The notes: generated from the letters alone by a model not told the origin. A stretch of DNA of 64,000 bases from Kluyvera georgiana ATCC 51603 (GCF_001654985.1 NZ_LXEU01000038.1:20945-84944); one strand, 5' to 3'; shown: positions 51,666 to 61,978, numbered from the stretch's first letter. A program made the numbers and translations.

Positions 51666-53699
51666 TTATTTCACCTGCTGACCTGGTTTCGCCCCGTCAT
51701 CCGGGCTTAACAGGAAGATATCTTTACCGCCAGGACCTGCGGCCATCACCATCCCTTCCGAGATGCCGAAACGCATTTTACGCGGCGCCAGGTTGGCCAC
51801 CATCACGGTCAGACGGCCAATCAGCGGCTGCGGGTCCGGGTATGCGGAGCGGATGCCGGAGAAGACGTTGCGCTTCTCGCCGCCCAGATCCAGCGTTAGA
51901 CGCAGCAGTTTGTCGGAACCTTCCACGAACTCGGCGTTTTCAATCAGCGCCACGCGCAGGTCAACTTTGGCGAAATCGTCAAAGGTGATGGTTTCCTGGA
52001 TTGGGTCATCCGCCAGCGGGCCGGTAACCGGCGCTGCGGCGGCTTTCACTTCTTCTTTAGACGCTTCCACCAGCGCTTCCACCTGTTTCATTTCAATACG
52101 GTTATACAACGCCTTGAAGGTGTTGATCTTATGACCCACCAGCGGCGCGTCGATCGCATCCCAGCTCAGTTCAGCGTTGAGGAAGGCTTCGGTACGCGCG
52201 GCCAGTTCTGGCAGAACCGGCTTCAGCCAGGTCATCAGCACGCGGAACATGTTCAGACCCATGGTGCAGATAGCCTGCAGGTCGGCGTCGCGGCCTTCCT
52301 GTTTTGCCACCACCCACGGTGCCTGCTCGTCAACGTAGCGGTTCGCCACATCGGCCAGCGCCATGATTTCACGGATCGCTTTACCGAATTCACGGCTGTC
52401 CCACGCTTCGCCGATGCTGGCCGCCGCGTCGGTGAAGGTTTTGTACAGCTCAGGGTCAGCCAGTTCAGCAGACAGCACGCCGTCGAAACGCTTGGCGATA
52501 AAGCCGGCGTTACGGGAAGCCAGGTTCACCACCTTGTTGACGATGTCGGCGTTGACGCGCTGGATAAAGTCTTCCAGGTTGAGGTCGATATCGTCGATGC
52601 GGGAAGAGAGCTTCGCGGTGTAGTAGTAACGCAGGCTGTCGGCATCGAAATGTTTCAGCCAGGTGCTGGCTTTAATGAAGGTGCCGCGAGATTTGGACAT
52701 CTTCGCGCCGTTGACCGTCACATAGCCGTGGACGAACAGGTTGGTCGGTTTGCGGAAGTTGCTGCCTTCCAGCATCGCCGGCCAGAACAGGCTGTGGAAG
52801 TAGACGATATCTTTACCGATAAAGTGATACAGCTCGGCGTCGGAGTCTTTGCTCCAGTAAGCGTCGAAGCTGGTGGTGTCGCCGCGCTTGTCGCACAGGT
52901 TCTTGAAGGAACCCATGTAGCCGATTGGCGCATCCAGCCAGACGTAGAAATATTTGCCCGGCGCGTTCGGGATTTCAAAGCCGAAGTACGGCGCATCGCG
53001 GGAGATATCCCACTGCTGCAGGCCGGATTCAAACCATTCCTGCATTTTGTTCGCGACCTGCTCCTGCAGCGCGCCGCTGCGGGTCCACGCCTGCAGCATT
53101 TCGCTGAAGGACGGCAGGTCAAAGAAGAAGTGCTCAGACTCGCGCATCACCGGGGTTGCGCCAGAGACTACGGATTTCGGCTCAATAAGCTCGGTCGGGC
53201 TGTAGGTTGCGCCGCACACTTCGCAGTTATCGCCGTACTGGTCCGGTGATTTACATTTCGGGCAGGTGCCTTTAACGAAACGGTCCGGCAGGAACATGCC
53301 TTTTTCCGGATCGTACAGCTGAGAGATGGTGCGGTTTTTAATAAAACCGTTCTCTTTCAGGCGACCATAAATCAGCTCGGACAGCTCGCGGTTCTCGTCG
53401 CTGTGCGTCGAATGGTAGTTGTCATAGCTGATGTTAAAGCCCGCAAAGTCCGTCTGATGCTCCTGACTCATTTCGGCAATCATCTGCTCTGGGGTAATGC
53501 CCAGCTGCTGTGCTTTCAGCATGATTGGCGTGCCGTGGGCATCGTCCGCGCAGATGAAGTTAACCTCGTGGCCGCGCATTCGCTGGTAACGGACCCAGAC
53601 ATCAGCCTGGATGTGCTCCAGCATATGGCCGAGGTGGATGGAGCCGTTGGCGTACGGCAGCGCGCACGTTACCAGAATCTTCTTCGCGACTTGAGTCAT
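51666..53699 (-). CDS. metG: methionyl-tRNA synthetase
   Basis: Charges tRNA-Met and initiator tRNA with methionine. The 677 residues equal E. coli MetG. The class I signature appears as HLGH in [11 protein letters not shown], the zinc knuckle region as CPKCKS...CEVCG, and the second signature as KMSKS. The C-terminal tRNA-binding dimerisation domain (about 575-677) is present. The open frame runs 80 codons further upstream, but ATG 53699 gives the E. coli start [20 protein letters not shown]. Divergent from mrp. Confidence 0.98.
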   Translation of the reverse strand: MTQVAKKILVTCALPYANGSIHLGHMLEHIQADVWVRYQRMRGHEVNFICADDAHGTPIMLKAQQLGITPEQMIAEMSQEHQTDFAGFNISYDNYHSTHSDENRELSELIYGRLKENGFIKNRTISQLYDPEKGMFLPDRFVKGTCPKCKSPDQYGDNCEVCGATYSPTELIEPKSVVSGATPVMRESEHFFFDLPSFSEMLQAWTRSGALQEQVANKMQEWFESGLQQWDISRDAPYFGFEIPNAPGKYFYVWLDAPIGYMGSFKNLCDKRGDTTSFDAYWSKDSDAELYHFIGKDIVYFHSLFWPAMLEGSNFRKPTNLFVHGYVTVNGAKMSKSRGTFIKASTWLKHFDADSLRYYYTAKLSSRIDDIDLNLEDFIQRVNADIVNKVVNLASRNAGFIAKRFDGVLSAELADPELYKTFTDAAASIGEAWDSREFGKAIREIMALADVANRYVDEQAPWVVAKQEGRDADLQAICTMGLNMFRVLMTWLKPVLPELAARTEAFLNAELSWDAIDAPLVGHKINTFKALYNRIEMKQVEALVEASKEEVKAAAAPVTGPLADDPIQETITFDDFAKVDLRVALIENAEFVEGSDKLLRLTLDLGGEKRNVFSGIRSAYPDPQPLIGRLTVMVANLAPRKMRFGISEGMVMAAGPGGKDIFLLSPDDGAKPGQQVK

Positions 53700-53836
53700 A
53701 GTGGGTATTACTTCTTCTGTTGTAAAAAGGGGTTTTGATATTACCAAAAGGGTAGTGGGTGCGCCATACATGCTTGACCGTAGCTGTGGTAGACTTAGGC
53801 GTACTGAAAGCAATTGAAAACAACAAAGGAGTCGGG

Positions 53837-54946
53837 ATGAACGCAGAATCCCAGGCCAAATCACCTGAACGTCTACGTGCGATGGTGGCCGGTACGCTGG
53901 CAAACTTCCAGCACCCCACCCTGAAGCACAACTTAACAACGCTGAAAGCGCTGCATCATGTCGCCTGGCTGGACGACACCGTGCACATCGAACTGCAGAT
54001 GCCGTTTGTCTGGCACAGCGCCTTTGAAGAATTAAAAGAGCAAACCAGCGCTGAATTGCTGCGTGTCACTGGGGCGAAAGCCATCGACTGGAAGCTGTCG
54101 CACAGCATCGCTACGCTGAAGCGCGTGAAAAACCAGCCTGGCATCAACGGTGTGAAAAACATTATTGCCGTCAGCTCCGGTAAAGGCGGGGTCGGTAAAT
54201 CCTCTACCGCCGTCAACCTGGCGCTGGCGCTGGCTGCCGAAGGGGCGAAAGTGGGCATTCTGGATGCCGATATCTACGGCCCATCGATCCCGAATATGCT
54301 GGGCGCGGAAAACCAGCGTCCGACGTCTCCAGACGGCACCCATATGGCACCGATTATGGCGCACGGTCTGGCGACCAACTCCATTGGTTATCTGGTGACT
54401 GACGACAACGCCATGGTCTGGCGCGGCCCGATGGCCAGTAAAGCGCTGATGCAGATGCTGCAGGAGACCCTGTGGCCCGATCTCGACTATCTGGTTCTCG
54501 ACATGCCGCCAGGCACCGGTGATATCCAGCTGACGCTGGCGCAGAATATTCCGGTGACCGGGGCCGTCGTCGTCACTACGCCGCAGGATATCGCGCTGAT
54601 CGACGCCAAAAAAGGCATCGTGATGTTCGAGAAGGTCGAAGTGCCGGTGTTGGGCATTGTGGAAAACATGAGCATGCATATTTGCAGCAACTGCGGCCAC
54701 CACGAGCCTATCTTCGGTACCGGCGGCGCCGAGAAGCTGGCGGAGAAATACCATACCCAACTGCTGGGCCAGATGCCGCTGCACATCAATCTGCGTGAAG
54801 ATCTCGATAAAGGTACGCCGACCGTGGTCGCGCGCCCGGACAGCGAGTTCACCGAGATTTATCGCCAGCTTGCGGGCCGTGTGGCCGCGCAGCTCTACTG
54901 GCAGGGTGAGGTCATTCCGAGCGAGATTGCATTCCGCGCGGTATAA
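53837..54946 (+). CDS. mrp: iron-sulfur cluster carrier protein Mrp/ApbC
   Basis: P-loop ATPase that carries Fe-S clusters to apoproteins. The 369 residues equal E. coli Mrp: an N-terminal MIP18-like domain (about 1-100), a deviant Walker A in [19 protein letters not shown], and the cluster-binding CxxC in [14 protein letters not shown] 53837 after AAGGAG matches the homologue; the upstream extension is unsupported. Divergent from metG, as in E. coli. Confidence 0.97.
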   Translation: MNAESQAKSPERLRAMVAGTLANFQHPTLKHNLTTLKALHHVAWLDDTVHIELQMPFVWHSAFEELKEQTSAELLRVTGAKAIDWKLSHSIATLKRVKNQPGINGVKNIIAVSSGKGGVGKSSTAVNLALALAAEGAKVGILDADIYGPSIPNMLGAENQRPTSPDGTHMAPIMAHGLATNSIGYLVTDDNAMVWRGPMASKALMQMLQETLWPDLDYLVLDMPPGTGDIQLTLAQNIPVTGAVVVTTPQDIALIDAKKGIVMFEKVEVPVLGIVENMSMHICSNCGHHEPIFGTGGAEKLAEKYHTQLLGQMPLHINLREDLDKGTPTVVARPDSEFTEIYRQLAGRVAAQLYWQGEVIPSEIAFRAV

Positions 54947-54959
54947 TTCTCCCGTATTT

Positions 54960-54984
54960 CGTGCGGTACGCCCTGTGCCGCACG
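54960..54984 (+). terminator. hairpin after mrp
   Basis: CGTGCGG (54960-54966) pairs with CCGCACG (54978-54984), 14 bases after the mrp stop. No strong T-tract. The following 257 bases to the next gene are AT-rich with nothing else recognised. Confidence 0.6.
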
Positions 54985-55241
54985 AGCTAATATTTATTTA
55001 TCTGAACATATCCTTATTTATTATCTTACCTCCATTGCATATTTATTTTTATAATAATACCGCACCCATCAAAGGTAATTATTTGGTTATTTTGATGTTA
55101 ATCAATTAAGCAATTTAATAACATTGTTTTCTCTCTCAGCGTATGAGATGTTCAAGTTCATCACCATTTGCAAAAAAATTGAGCGCTAATCATCTCCTGT
55201 TATTTGTGGTAATTATTATTAATGCGGCAATGGAGAGTAAA

Positions 55242-55571
55242 ATGAATAATGAAACGCTGATAATGAAGTTGCGTGAGCTGCTGGTGTTGCTGATGCAGAG
55301 CCGCTCGCTGGCCGAGAAATCCGCCGATGCGATTCGCTACTGCCGCGAACAGATGGTTGAGAAAACGTTGCCGGTCAATATTTATGGTGAATATCGTGAG
55401 ATAATTGAACATCTGAGTGAACTGGCTGAAGAAAATAATCATATCGCCCCGGATGATCTGTTACGCAGCGGCGGCGATTTACTATTAAGCATCCTGTTAT
55501 TATATGATCGCCTGGCGGGTGAGTTAGCGGTTGATCAATATTTGAATCAGAACGGCGTACATTATTTCTAG
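55242..55571 (+). CDS. hypothetical protein, 109 residues
   Basis: I do not recognise this protein. The frame is open from 55143, but ATG 55242 has GGAG seven bases upstream and is the likely start. The 109-residue product (MNNETLIMKLRELLVLLMQS start) is predicted mostly helical, acidic and leucine-rich, without signal peptide or membrane helix. The segment AEKSADAIRYCREQMVEK suggests a helical-bundle or coiled-coil adaptor. It is flanked by AT-rich DNA, which together with its absence beside mrp in E. coli suggests acquisition. It is convergent with rcnB through a shared terminator. Confidence 0.6.
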   Translation: MNNETLIMKLRELLVLLMQSRSLAEKSADAIRYCREQMVEKTLPVNIYGEYREIIEHLSELAEENNHIAPDDLLRSGGDLLLSILLLYDRLAGELAVDQYLNQNGVHYF

Positions 55572-55583
55572 CCAATAAAACGG

Positions 55584-55610
55584 GCCAGCGGTGAGGCTAT
55601 CGCCGCTGGC
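55584..55610. terminator. bidirectional hairpin between the hypothetical gene and rcnB
   Basis: GCCAGCGG (55584-55591) pairs with CCGCTGGC (55603-55610); inner bases GA/TC extend the stem. It lies between the two convergent stop codons. Confidence 0.7.
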
Positions 55611-55616
55611 GGATTA

Positions 55617-55934
55617 TTAACGGTGATAGAAAATTTCACCGTCGTAAATCTTGCTGATTTTGCCGTCGGTATCACCGATCTGCACATAGTTACCGCCCAT
55701 ATACGTCCAGCGGGTACCGGCATCCGGCGCAGGCAGATTACGCTGCTGCCACTGCTTGATGTTGTACTCCGGCGTCAGGTACATCGCGGGAGCGTTATCG
55801 CCAATTTTGAATCGCGTGAAATCGGCGGTGAACTCTTTCAACTCATACTGCTTGATGCCGGTGGCCGGAGCCGCCCATGCCGCACCTGCCGTTGCCAACA
55901 GTACGCCCAGAAGCATCATTTTTGTTTTACGCAT
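55617..55934 (-). CDS. rcnB: periplasmic nickel/cobalt homeostasis protein RcnB-like
   Basis: A 105-residue periplasmic protein with a signal peptide (cleavage after AAWA) and the RcnB family core: IKQWQQRNLPAPDAGTRWTY and YDGEIFYHR at the C-terminus. In E. coli RcnB modulates Ni/Co efflux through RcnA, and rcnR-rcnA-rcnB are contiguous beside thiM. Here rcnR and rcnA are absent from this site and rcnB stands alone. It may be an orphan relic or work with an efflux system encoded elsewhere. Confidence 0.88.
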   Translation of the reverse strand: MRKTKMMLLGVLLATAGAAWAAPATGIKQYELKEFTADFTRFKIGDNAPAMYLTPEYNIKQWQQRNLPAPDAGTRWTYMGGNYVQIGDTDGKISKIYDGEIFYHR

Positions 55935-56078
55935 ACTATCCCCACATTATCCTGGATATAAAATTGCAGCTCCGTATGATTCCTGATGCGCGGGCTGAAT
56001 GGCAAGCGCTGCTTTCTTAAAAAGTGTAAGCAAACAGCGGTGATGCGCGTTTTGAGGATTATTCTGTGAGGAGCCAAC

Positions 56079-56978
56079 ATGTTCAGGCTGGAAGATTTAT
56101 CACTGTTCGTCCGCGCGGCGGCGCTTGGCAGTTTTAGCGAAGCAGCGCGAGAGGCTGGCATCCCGCCCGCGCAGGTTAGCTCGGCCATCAAGCGTCTGGA
56201 GACGGCGCTCAATATTCGCCTTTTTGCCCGCTCGACGCGCAGCTTACGGCTGACGGTGGAAGGTGAAACCTGGCTACCGTACGCTCTGCAAATGCTGGAT
56301 GCGCTGCAAAACGGGCTACAGCAAATCAATACGCCGAATGATGAAGTCAGCGGCACGCTGCAAATTGCCGTGCCGTCCGATCTCGGGCGTAATCTTCTGC
56401 TGAATGTTTTCCGTGAGTTCCGCACGCGTCACCCGGCGCTGCGGCTGCGGATTTTGTTTTCCGATCATCGCACCGATGTCTTTAAAGATCCGGTAGACGT
56501 GGCATTCCGCTACGGTGAAAACGACGATGCGTCGTTCGTCTCGCTGCCCGTCGCCCCGGAGAACCGCCGGGTGCTGGTGGCATCACCCGACTGGATTGCC
56601 CGCCACGGCGAACCGCAAACGCTCGCCGACCTTGAACGCTGCAATGCACTAACCTACGTGCTGCGCGGACGCCCCTTCGACCGCTGGCCCCTCAGTCTCG
56701 ACGGGGTAGAACACAGCGTGCAGGTTTCTGGCAATATCACCAGCGATGACGCGGAGGTGATCCGCCGTCTGGCGGTAGCCGGCGAGGGGATTGCGTTTAA
56801 ATCGGGGCTGGATGTCAGCGACGATCTGCGAGAGGGGCGGCTTAAGGTGCTGCTGCCGCACTATCAGGGCGACAGAGTGCCGCTGAATATGATCTGCCCG
56901 CACCGCAAACAGCTCTCTGCCGCGGTGCGGTTACTGTATGAGGCGGTGAAAGCGGAGTGTGCGGCGAAGCAGCCATAG
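56079..56978 (+). CDS. LysR family transcriptional regulator
   Basis: A 299-residue LysR protein: winged helix-turn-helix over residues 1-60 (LEDLSLFVRAAALGSFSEAA), then a substrate-binding domain of the CrgA/DmlR/PP0616-like subgroup. It starts at ATG 56079 after GAGGAG. The target is unknown; it is divergent from rcnB and convergent with speG, and no obvious partner operon adjoins it. Confidence 0.85.
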   Translation: MFRLEDLSLFVRAAALGSFSEAAREAGIPPAQVSSAIKRLETALNIRLFARSTRSLRLTVEGETWLPYALQMLDALQNGLQQINTPNDEVSGTLQIAVPSDLGRNLLLNVFREFRTRHPALRLRILFSDHRTDVFKDPVDVAFRYGENDDASFVSLPVAPENRRVLVASPDWIARHGEPQTLADLERCNALTYVLRGRPFDRWPLSLDGVEHSVQVSGNITSDDAEVIRRLAVAGEGIAFKSGLDVSDDLREGRLKVLLPHYQGDRVPLNMICPHRKQLSAAVRLLYEAVKAECAAKQP

Positions 56979-57070
56979 CCGCCGTTGCGCTGGACGCCTC
57001 GTCAGATTCGCCCGCACTGCCAGCCGCTTTCTGCGCGGTGCGGGTTGTCGGTATCAGACGGTGTTCGCCG

Positions 57071-57628
57071 TCATTGCGCCGTCGGTTTTAGCAGTCCGCC
57101 CGTCGATTTATTATTTTCTAAATATTGATGCTGAAAAATACACATACGTATCGTGTTGCGGTATTCGCCGTTAACGAAGAATTCATGTATTAACTCGCCT
57201 TCCTGGATAAAACCAAGCTTACGATAAATATGAATAGCCTTGTCGTTCTCTTTATCCACGATAAGGTAGAGCTTATAGAGATTCAGGACGGTAAAACCGT
57301 AATCCATGGCCAGCTTAGCGGCGCGTGTCGCCAGGCCTTTGCCCTGATATTCCGGTGAGATGATAATCTGAAACTCAGCTCGTCGATGAATATGGTTTAT
57401 TTCAACCAGCTCCACCAGACCGGCATTATTGCCATTATACGAAATAACAAACCGGCGTTCGCTCTGATCGTGGATGTGTTTATCGTAAAGATCGCTTAGT
57501 TCAACAAAGGCTTCATAAGGTTCTTCGAACCAATAGCGCATCACGCTCGCGTTATTATCGAGTTGGTGCACAAAGCGCAAATCTTCGCGTTCAAGGGGTC
57601 TTAGCTTAATGTCTGATTGTTCTGGCAT
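57071..57628 (-). CDS. speG: spermidine N1-acetyltransferase
   Basis: Acetylates spermidine (and spermine), lowering polyamine toxicity. The 185-residue GNAT protein matches E. coli SpeG (186) almost residue for residue: [20 protein letters not shown] at the start, the acetyl-CoA loop [18 protein letters not shown], and the C-terminal LLKPTAQ. In E. coli speG lies in a different chromosomal region (near 36 min), so its presence between rcnB and the adenine-deaminase locus is a translocation or second copy. Single gene on the minus strand. Confidence 0.93.
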   Translation of the reverse strand: MPEQSDIKLRPLEREDLRFVHQLDNNASVMRYWFEEPYEAFVELSDLYDKHIHDQSERRFVISYNGNNAGLVELVEINHIHRRAEFQIIISPEYQGKGLATRAAKLAMDYGFTVLNLYKLYLIVDKENDKAIHIYRKLGFIQEGELIHEFFVNGEYRNTIRMCIFQHQYLENNKSTGGLLKPTAQ

Positions 57629-57736
57629 AATATTTTCAGCCTCTTTGTAAACTGAAAATATATTATCTATTTGTGGTGGGCGTCATCAAGATTTGAAAAA
57701 AATTACAATTAATTCAGGGTGATAGTTCTGCTCTCT

Positions 57737-57769
57737 ATCAGACGAGCGTGTCTGGCACGCTCATCTGAT
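57737..57769 (-). terminator. hairpin downstream of the purine permease gene
   Basis: ATCAGACGAGCGTG pairs with CACGCTCATCTGAT (one mismatched pair) around TCTGG. It lies 14 bases after the permease stop on the minus strand; a short run of pyrimidines follows. Confidence 0.75.
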
Positions 57770-57782
57770 GGGGATTGAGAGG

Positions 57783-59126
57783 TTAGTGCTTCACCAGCGT
57801 CGCAAAGTAATATACCAGCGGCACCGCCAGCACCCACAGTCCGATGGGAATCTCGCGCCATTTACCGGCAATCGCTTTGATCACGATATAAAACAGCAGG
57901 CCACCGGCAATCCCGGTACCGAAGCTGTTAGCAATCAGCGTGATCATCACCATCATCAGCACCGGCAGACCGTCGGTGAAGTTCGCCAGATCGACCTTGC
58001 GCAGGCCGCTGAACATATTCAGGCCAATCAGAATCAGTGCCGGCGCGGTGGCTTCTTTCGGGATCATCAGCGCCACCGGGGTGAACAGCAGCATCAGCAG
58101 GAACATTACCGCCGCGGCCAGCGCCGTCAGGCCGGTTTTGCCTCCGGCTTCTGCGGCGGCTGATGATTCAATCAGCGCGGTGGCCGCCGGGATGCCCAGC
58201 CATGGCCCGACCGCGGCGGCAATCGAGTCGACCATAAACGGACGATTGATATGCGGCATATTGCCCTCTTCATCCAGCAGCCCGGCTTCACCGCCGACCG
58301 CCAGGGTGGTGCCCATGGTGGAGAAGAACTCGGAAGCGAAGAAGACAAACAGGAACGGCAGGAAGGCGATATTGAGCGCCCCCAGCATATCAATCTGTCC
58401 TGGCACGGGCGTCAGTGAATGCGGCACATCGATAAAGTGGTTTGGCAAACGGGTGACGCCTGCCGGAATACCCACCAGCGTGGCAAATAAAATGGCCCAC
58501 AGAATGGCGCCTGGAATACGGCGCGCCTGCAGAGCGATGGCCAGAAATAGCCCGAACAGTGCGACCAGCGCGCCAGGGGCCAGGAAATCGCCCAACATTA
58601 ACGCGTTCGTTTTGGCGTTTGCCAGCACCAATCCCGCATTGCGGAACCCCAGCACCGCGACAAACAGGCCAATAGAGGCGGTTAATCCGAGTTTTATCGA
58701 CTGCGGTACCGAGCGGGTGACGACTTCGCGCAGGCCGAATTTGGTCAGCAGGAAAAAGAGGATCCCCGACCAGCAGGCAATACCTAAACCAATCGGCCAG
58801 CCGATGTTTTCACTGCCCGCGAGCGTCACGCCCACCAGCACCGACCCGCCAATACCTGGGCCGACGATAAACGGCAGGTTGGCATAGAACGCCATCAGCA
58901 GCGTGCCGCCGACGAACACCAGAATGGTCCCCGTGGTGGCCGCGCCTTTATCCATTCCACCTACCGCCAGCAGGCCTGGAATGACCACTAAAAGATAGGC
59001 GGCGGCCAGAAAGCCGGTGATGCCCGCCAGACATTCGGTACGCAGCGAACTGCCGCGCGAGTGAAGCGCAAAGCGCCGTTCCAACCAGCTCCCGGAGGTG
59101 GTGGAGTTAAGGGTGTTATCGGCCAT
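57783..59126 (-). CDS. NCS2 (AzgA-type) purine permease, probably adenine/hypoxanthine
   Basis: A 447-residue transporter with 12-14 hydrophobic segments, of the AzgA-like branch of NCS2 (GhxP/AdeP/AdeQ relatives). The N-terminal RTECLAGITGFLAAAYLLVV and the substrate-site helices AATALIESSAAAEAGGKTGLT agree with the family. It is cotranscribed with the adenine deaminase gene 18 bases upstream, which points to adenine or a related purine as substrate. It is not a close orthologue of a single E. coli protein, so no symbol is given. Confidence 0.85.
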   Translation of the reverse strand: MADNTLNSTTSGSWLERRFALHSRGSSLRTECLAGITGFLAAAYLLVVIPGLLAVGGMDKGAATTGTILVFVGGTLLMAFYANLPFIVGPGIGGSVLVGVTLAGSENIGWPIGLGIACWSGILFFLLTKFGLREVVTRSVPQSIKLGLTASIGLFVAVLGFRNAGLVLANAKTNALMLGDFLAPGALVALFGLFLAIALQARRIPGAILWAILFATLVGIPAGVTRLPNHFIDVPHSLTPVPGQIDMLGALNIAFLPFLFVFFASEFFSTMGTTLAVGGEAGLLDEEGNMPHINRPFMVDSIAAAVGPWLGIPAATALIESSAAAEAGGKTGLTALAAAVMFLLMLLFTPVALMIPKEATAPALILIGLNMFSGLRKVDLANFTDGLPVLMMVMITLIANSFGTGIAGGLLFYIVIKAIAGKWREIPIGLWVLAVPLVYYFATLVKH

Positions 59127-59144
59127 GATGTGGCGCTCCCATGA

Positions 59145-60926
59145 TTATTGTTGTGCTGTGTGTTGTGATGAAATAACCGGGTCGACAATCTGTCGCGTCG
59201 TGCCGTCGGTCAGCCCTAAATCGGTTAAATGTGGCCCGGCGTTACAAGCAAGACAGGTGCCTTCAATCGCCTTAAAGACCCGATACGGCGGCTCCCAGTC
59301 GGCAACCTTCGCGCTGAGATCGCGCAGACTGCGGAATTCCGCGGCCAGCTCGTCGGCGGGTTTGTCAGAAAGCATCCCGGCAATTGGCATCGCCACGTGG
59401 GCCAGAATGCCGCCGTTTTGCGCCAGCGCCATGCCGCCGCCCGAGGCGATCAGCTGATTGGCCGCCAGGGCCATATCTTCGGGGTGACGGCCCAGCACCA
59501 CCAGGTTGTGCGAGTCGTGCGAGTAGCTGGTGGCGATAGCGCCGCGCAGTTCGCCCCAGCCTTCCAGCAGGGCAATCTGCGGCGTGGCGGCATGGCGGCC
59601 ATGGCGATGCTTAACCCAAATCAGGCTAAATCCGTCGGGAATCTGCACCTGGCCGTCACGGATCTCGACGTCCACTTCACCCCATTGGGTAAAGCGCGCG
59701 CCGCGGATGTGGCGAAGCCGCGCGACACCGTGTTGGATGCGGCCAACCCGCAGCGCGAAGTCATCGGCGCTGAGCGGATCCAGGTGCAGCGTATTGCGCG
59801 GCGGCGTCACGCCAGGGGCCGGGGGAATCGCTGCCAGCAGCTTGCCGTTGCGGGCGATTTGTTTCCCGGCGACGTAGACCGCGCGGGCAGAGAGTTTATC
59901 CAGCGAATCAAAGACCACCAGATCCGCGCGGCGACCGGCGGCAATCAGCCCCAGATCGTTTCGCTGCAGACGAATGGCGGCGTTCAGCGTGGCGAAACGC
60001 AGAACGTCGGTGGCCCTCAGTCCGTGCTCAATTAGTAAATTGAGCAGGGCGATGATGCCGCCTTTTTCCAGCAGCATATCCGGCGGCACGTCGTCGGTGC
60101 AGACCGTAATCTGCGAAGAGAGATGCGGCAGCGTTTGCAATGCTTTGACGATATCCGGCAGCAGGTAAGGGTGGGAACCCCGAATTTCGAGCGTCAGCCC
60201 GGCGCGCAGCTTTTCCAGCGTATCGTCAGCGGAGGTCAGTTCATGGTCTGAGGTGACGCCTGCGGCCAGATAGGCTTGCAAATCGGCGCCGCTCAGCCCA
60301 CGAGCATGGCCTTCAATCAGTTTGCCGCTGTCCAGCCCCGCCTGCACAATCTCCTGCATGCGGCAGCTGCCGTGCAGCACGCCGTGCATATCCATCACTT
60401 CCGCCACGCCGCGCACTTCCGGCCAGCCGAGCATGGTGTTCATTTCCGCGCCGGCGAATTCGGCCCCCGACATTTCCAGACCCGGCGTCGACGGGACGCT
60501 GGACGGCGCGGCAACCATTACCTGTAATGGCAGATGACGGCTCGCCTCCACGGCGTAGCGCACGCCCGCCACGCCCAGCACGTTAGCAAGCTCGTGGGGA
60601 TCCCAGAAGACGGCGGTAGTTCCCTGCGCCAGCACTATTTCAGCATAGCGTTCCGGCGGCAGATGTGAGCTTTCGAGATGGACATGGGTGTCCATCAGCC
60701 CGGGAGAGAGAAATTCGCCGGGCAGGGAGTGGCGTTCAAGGGCGTCGCTGCGGCTACCGCGCGGGTGGACGCTGGCAATCATGTCGCCGACGATACCCAC
60801 GTCGGCTTCACGAATTTCGCCGGTCGCCATATCGACGACGTAAGCATCGGTGAGCAGCAGGTCGAACGGAACTTCACCACGAGCGGCCTGAACGGCGCGG
60901 CGGCGGTTTTCAGCATTGCTGGACAT
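59145..60926 (-). CDS. ade: adenine deaminase
   Basis: Deaminates adenine to hypoxanthine in purine salvage. The 593-residue amidohydrolase (E. coli AdeD 588) has the metal motif in GLMDTHVHLESSH, later metal ligands in EGHARGLSG and TSDHELTSADD, and the C-terminal family signature GTCLACNAGPHLTDLGLTDG. First gene of an ade-permease operon, divergent from a LysR regulator across about 125 bases that must hold both promoters. Confidence 0.94.
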   Translation of the reverse strand: MSSNAENRRRAVQAARGEVPFDLLLTDAYVVDMATGEIREADVGIVGDMIASVHPRGSRSDALERHSLPGEFLSPGLMDTHVHLESSHLPPERYAEIVLAQGTTAVFWDPHELANVLGVAGVRYAVEASRHLPLQVMVAAPSSVPSTPGLEMSGAEFAGAEMNTMLGWPEVRGVAEVMDMHGVLHGSCRMQEIVQAGLDSGKLIEGHARGLSGADLQAYLAAGVTSDHELTSADDTLEKLRAGLTLEIRGSHPYLLPDIVKALQTLPHLSSQITVCTDDVPPDMLLEKGGIIALLNLLIEHGLRATDVLRFATLNAAIRLQRNDLGLIAAGRRADLVVFDSLDKLSARAVYVAGKQIARNGKLLAAIPPAPGVTPPRNTLHLDPLSADDFALRVGRIQHGVARLRHIRGARFTQWGEVDVEIRDGQVQIPDGFSLIWVKHRHGRHAATPQIALLEGWGELRGAIATSYSHDSHNLVVLGRHPEDMALAANQLIASGGGMALAQNGGILAHVAMPIAGMLSDKPADELAAEFRSLRDLSAKVADWEPPYRVFKAIEGTCLACNAGPHLTDLGLTDGTTRQIVDPVISSQHTAQQ

Positions 60927-61051
60927 AACATCTCCGGCACAGGGATAATGTGCGCTACTTTAGGGGCAGAGCAAACGGTTGCCCAGATGAAAAAACTAAT
61001 CACCTGATAACTTCGGCTTATTCTGCGTGATCGTCACGAGTGAAGCACAAC

Positions 61052-61978
61052 ATGACCGAACCCTGGCAGCGATTGCCCGCGCTCTCGCTTAAACAACTGC
61101 AGTATTTTGTCACGCTGGCCCAACTGCGTCACTTTACGGACACCGCGAATCGTTTGGCCATTAGCCAACCGGCGCTCAGCAGCGCCCTGCGACAGACGGA
61201 AGCGGTGCTTGGCGGCAAGCTGGTGAATCGTACCGCTTCAGCGGTGACGTTAACCGAGCTGGGGGCGGCGATACTTCCCCATGCCCAGCGGGTGCTGAGC
61301 GTTGCGCAGATGGCATTTCAGGATATGCAGCAAATTGTTGAGGCGGGCGGCGATGGAACGGTGCGCATCGGCCTTGTGCCGTCCGTCAGTTCGCTGCTGT
61401 TTCCGCTGCTGCCGAACGCGCTGGCGCAGGCGTTTCCACGGCTGCGGGTTGAGTTCCACGATCGCACCAACGATGCCCTGGTTGGTGACCTGCAAAGCGG
61501 GCAAATTGATTTTGGCATCGGCGCTATCGACAGCTCGCTGCCGGCTGATTTGCAGCTCTTCCCGCTGCGTGAAGATCCTCTGGTGGCGGTTTTGCATAGG
61601 GATGACCCGCTTGCCGGGCAGCCACATTTACCGTGGAAACTGCTGGCCGGGCGCGATATTGCGGTATTCTCAAAGGGTAACGTGCAGCGCCTGGTCGGGG
61701 CATTGGTTGAAAGCCAGCGGCTGACGTTGAATACGCGTTATCAGGTGGACTATATCGAAACGCTGTACGGGCTGGTGCGCTCGCAGCTGGCGGTGGCGAT
61801 TTTGCCGCAGCTCTACACCACTCACCTTGAAGATCCAACGCTGCGGGTCGCGCAGCTTCAGCAACCTGCGCTGACGCGTACGGTGGCGTTAATGCGCGGG
61901 CTGCAGACGCTGCCGCCGCTAATTGAATCCTGCTTTACGCTGCTGCTCAAAGCGCTGCGCGGGAGCGCCGCCGAGTAG
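61052..61978 (+). CDS. LysR family regulator, divergent from adenine deaminase
   Basis: A 308-residue LysR protein: helix-turn-helix near residues 15-65 (LKQLQYFVTLAQLRHFTDTA), then a ligand-binding domain. A GTG four codons upstream (61040) is an alternative start; neither has a strong ribosome site. Divergence from the ade operon makes it the likely purine-responsive regulator of ade and the permease. That is inference from layout. Confidence 0.85.
   Translation: MTEPWQRLPALSLKQLQYFVTLAQLRHFTDTANRLAISQPALSSALRQTEAVLGGKLVNRTASAVTLTELGAAILPHAQRVLSVAQMAFQDMQQIVEAGGDGTVRIGLVPSVSSLLFPLLPNALAQAFPRLRVEFHDRTNDALVGDLQSGQIDFGIGAIDSSLPADLQLFPLREDPLVAVLHRDDPLAGQPHLPWKLLAGRDIAVFSKGNVQRLVGALVESQRLTLNTRYQVDYIETLYGLVRSQLAVAILPQLYTTHLEDPTLRVAQLQQPALTRTVALMRGLQTLPPLIESCFTLLLKALRGSAAE

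Noticed and set aside
52131..53249. 372-codon open frame on the plus strand across metG
   Set aside because: Antisense shadow of metG without ribosome site or recognisable domain.
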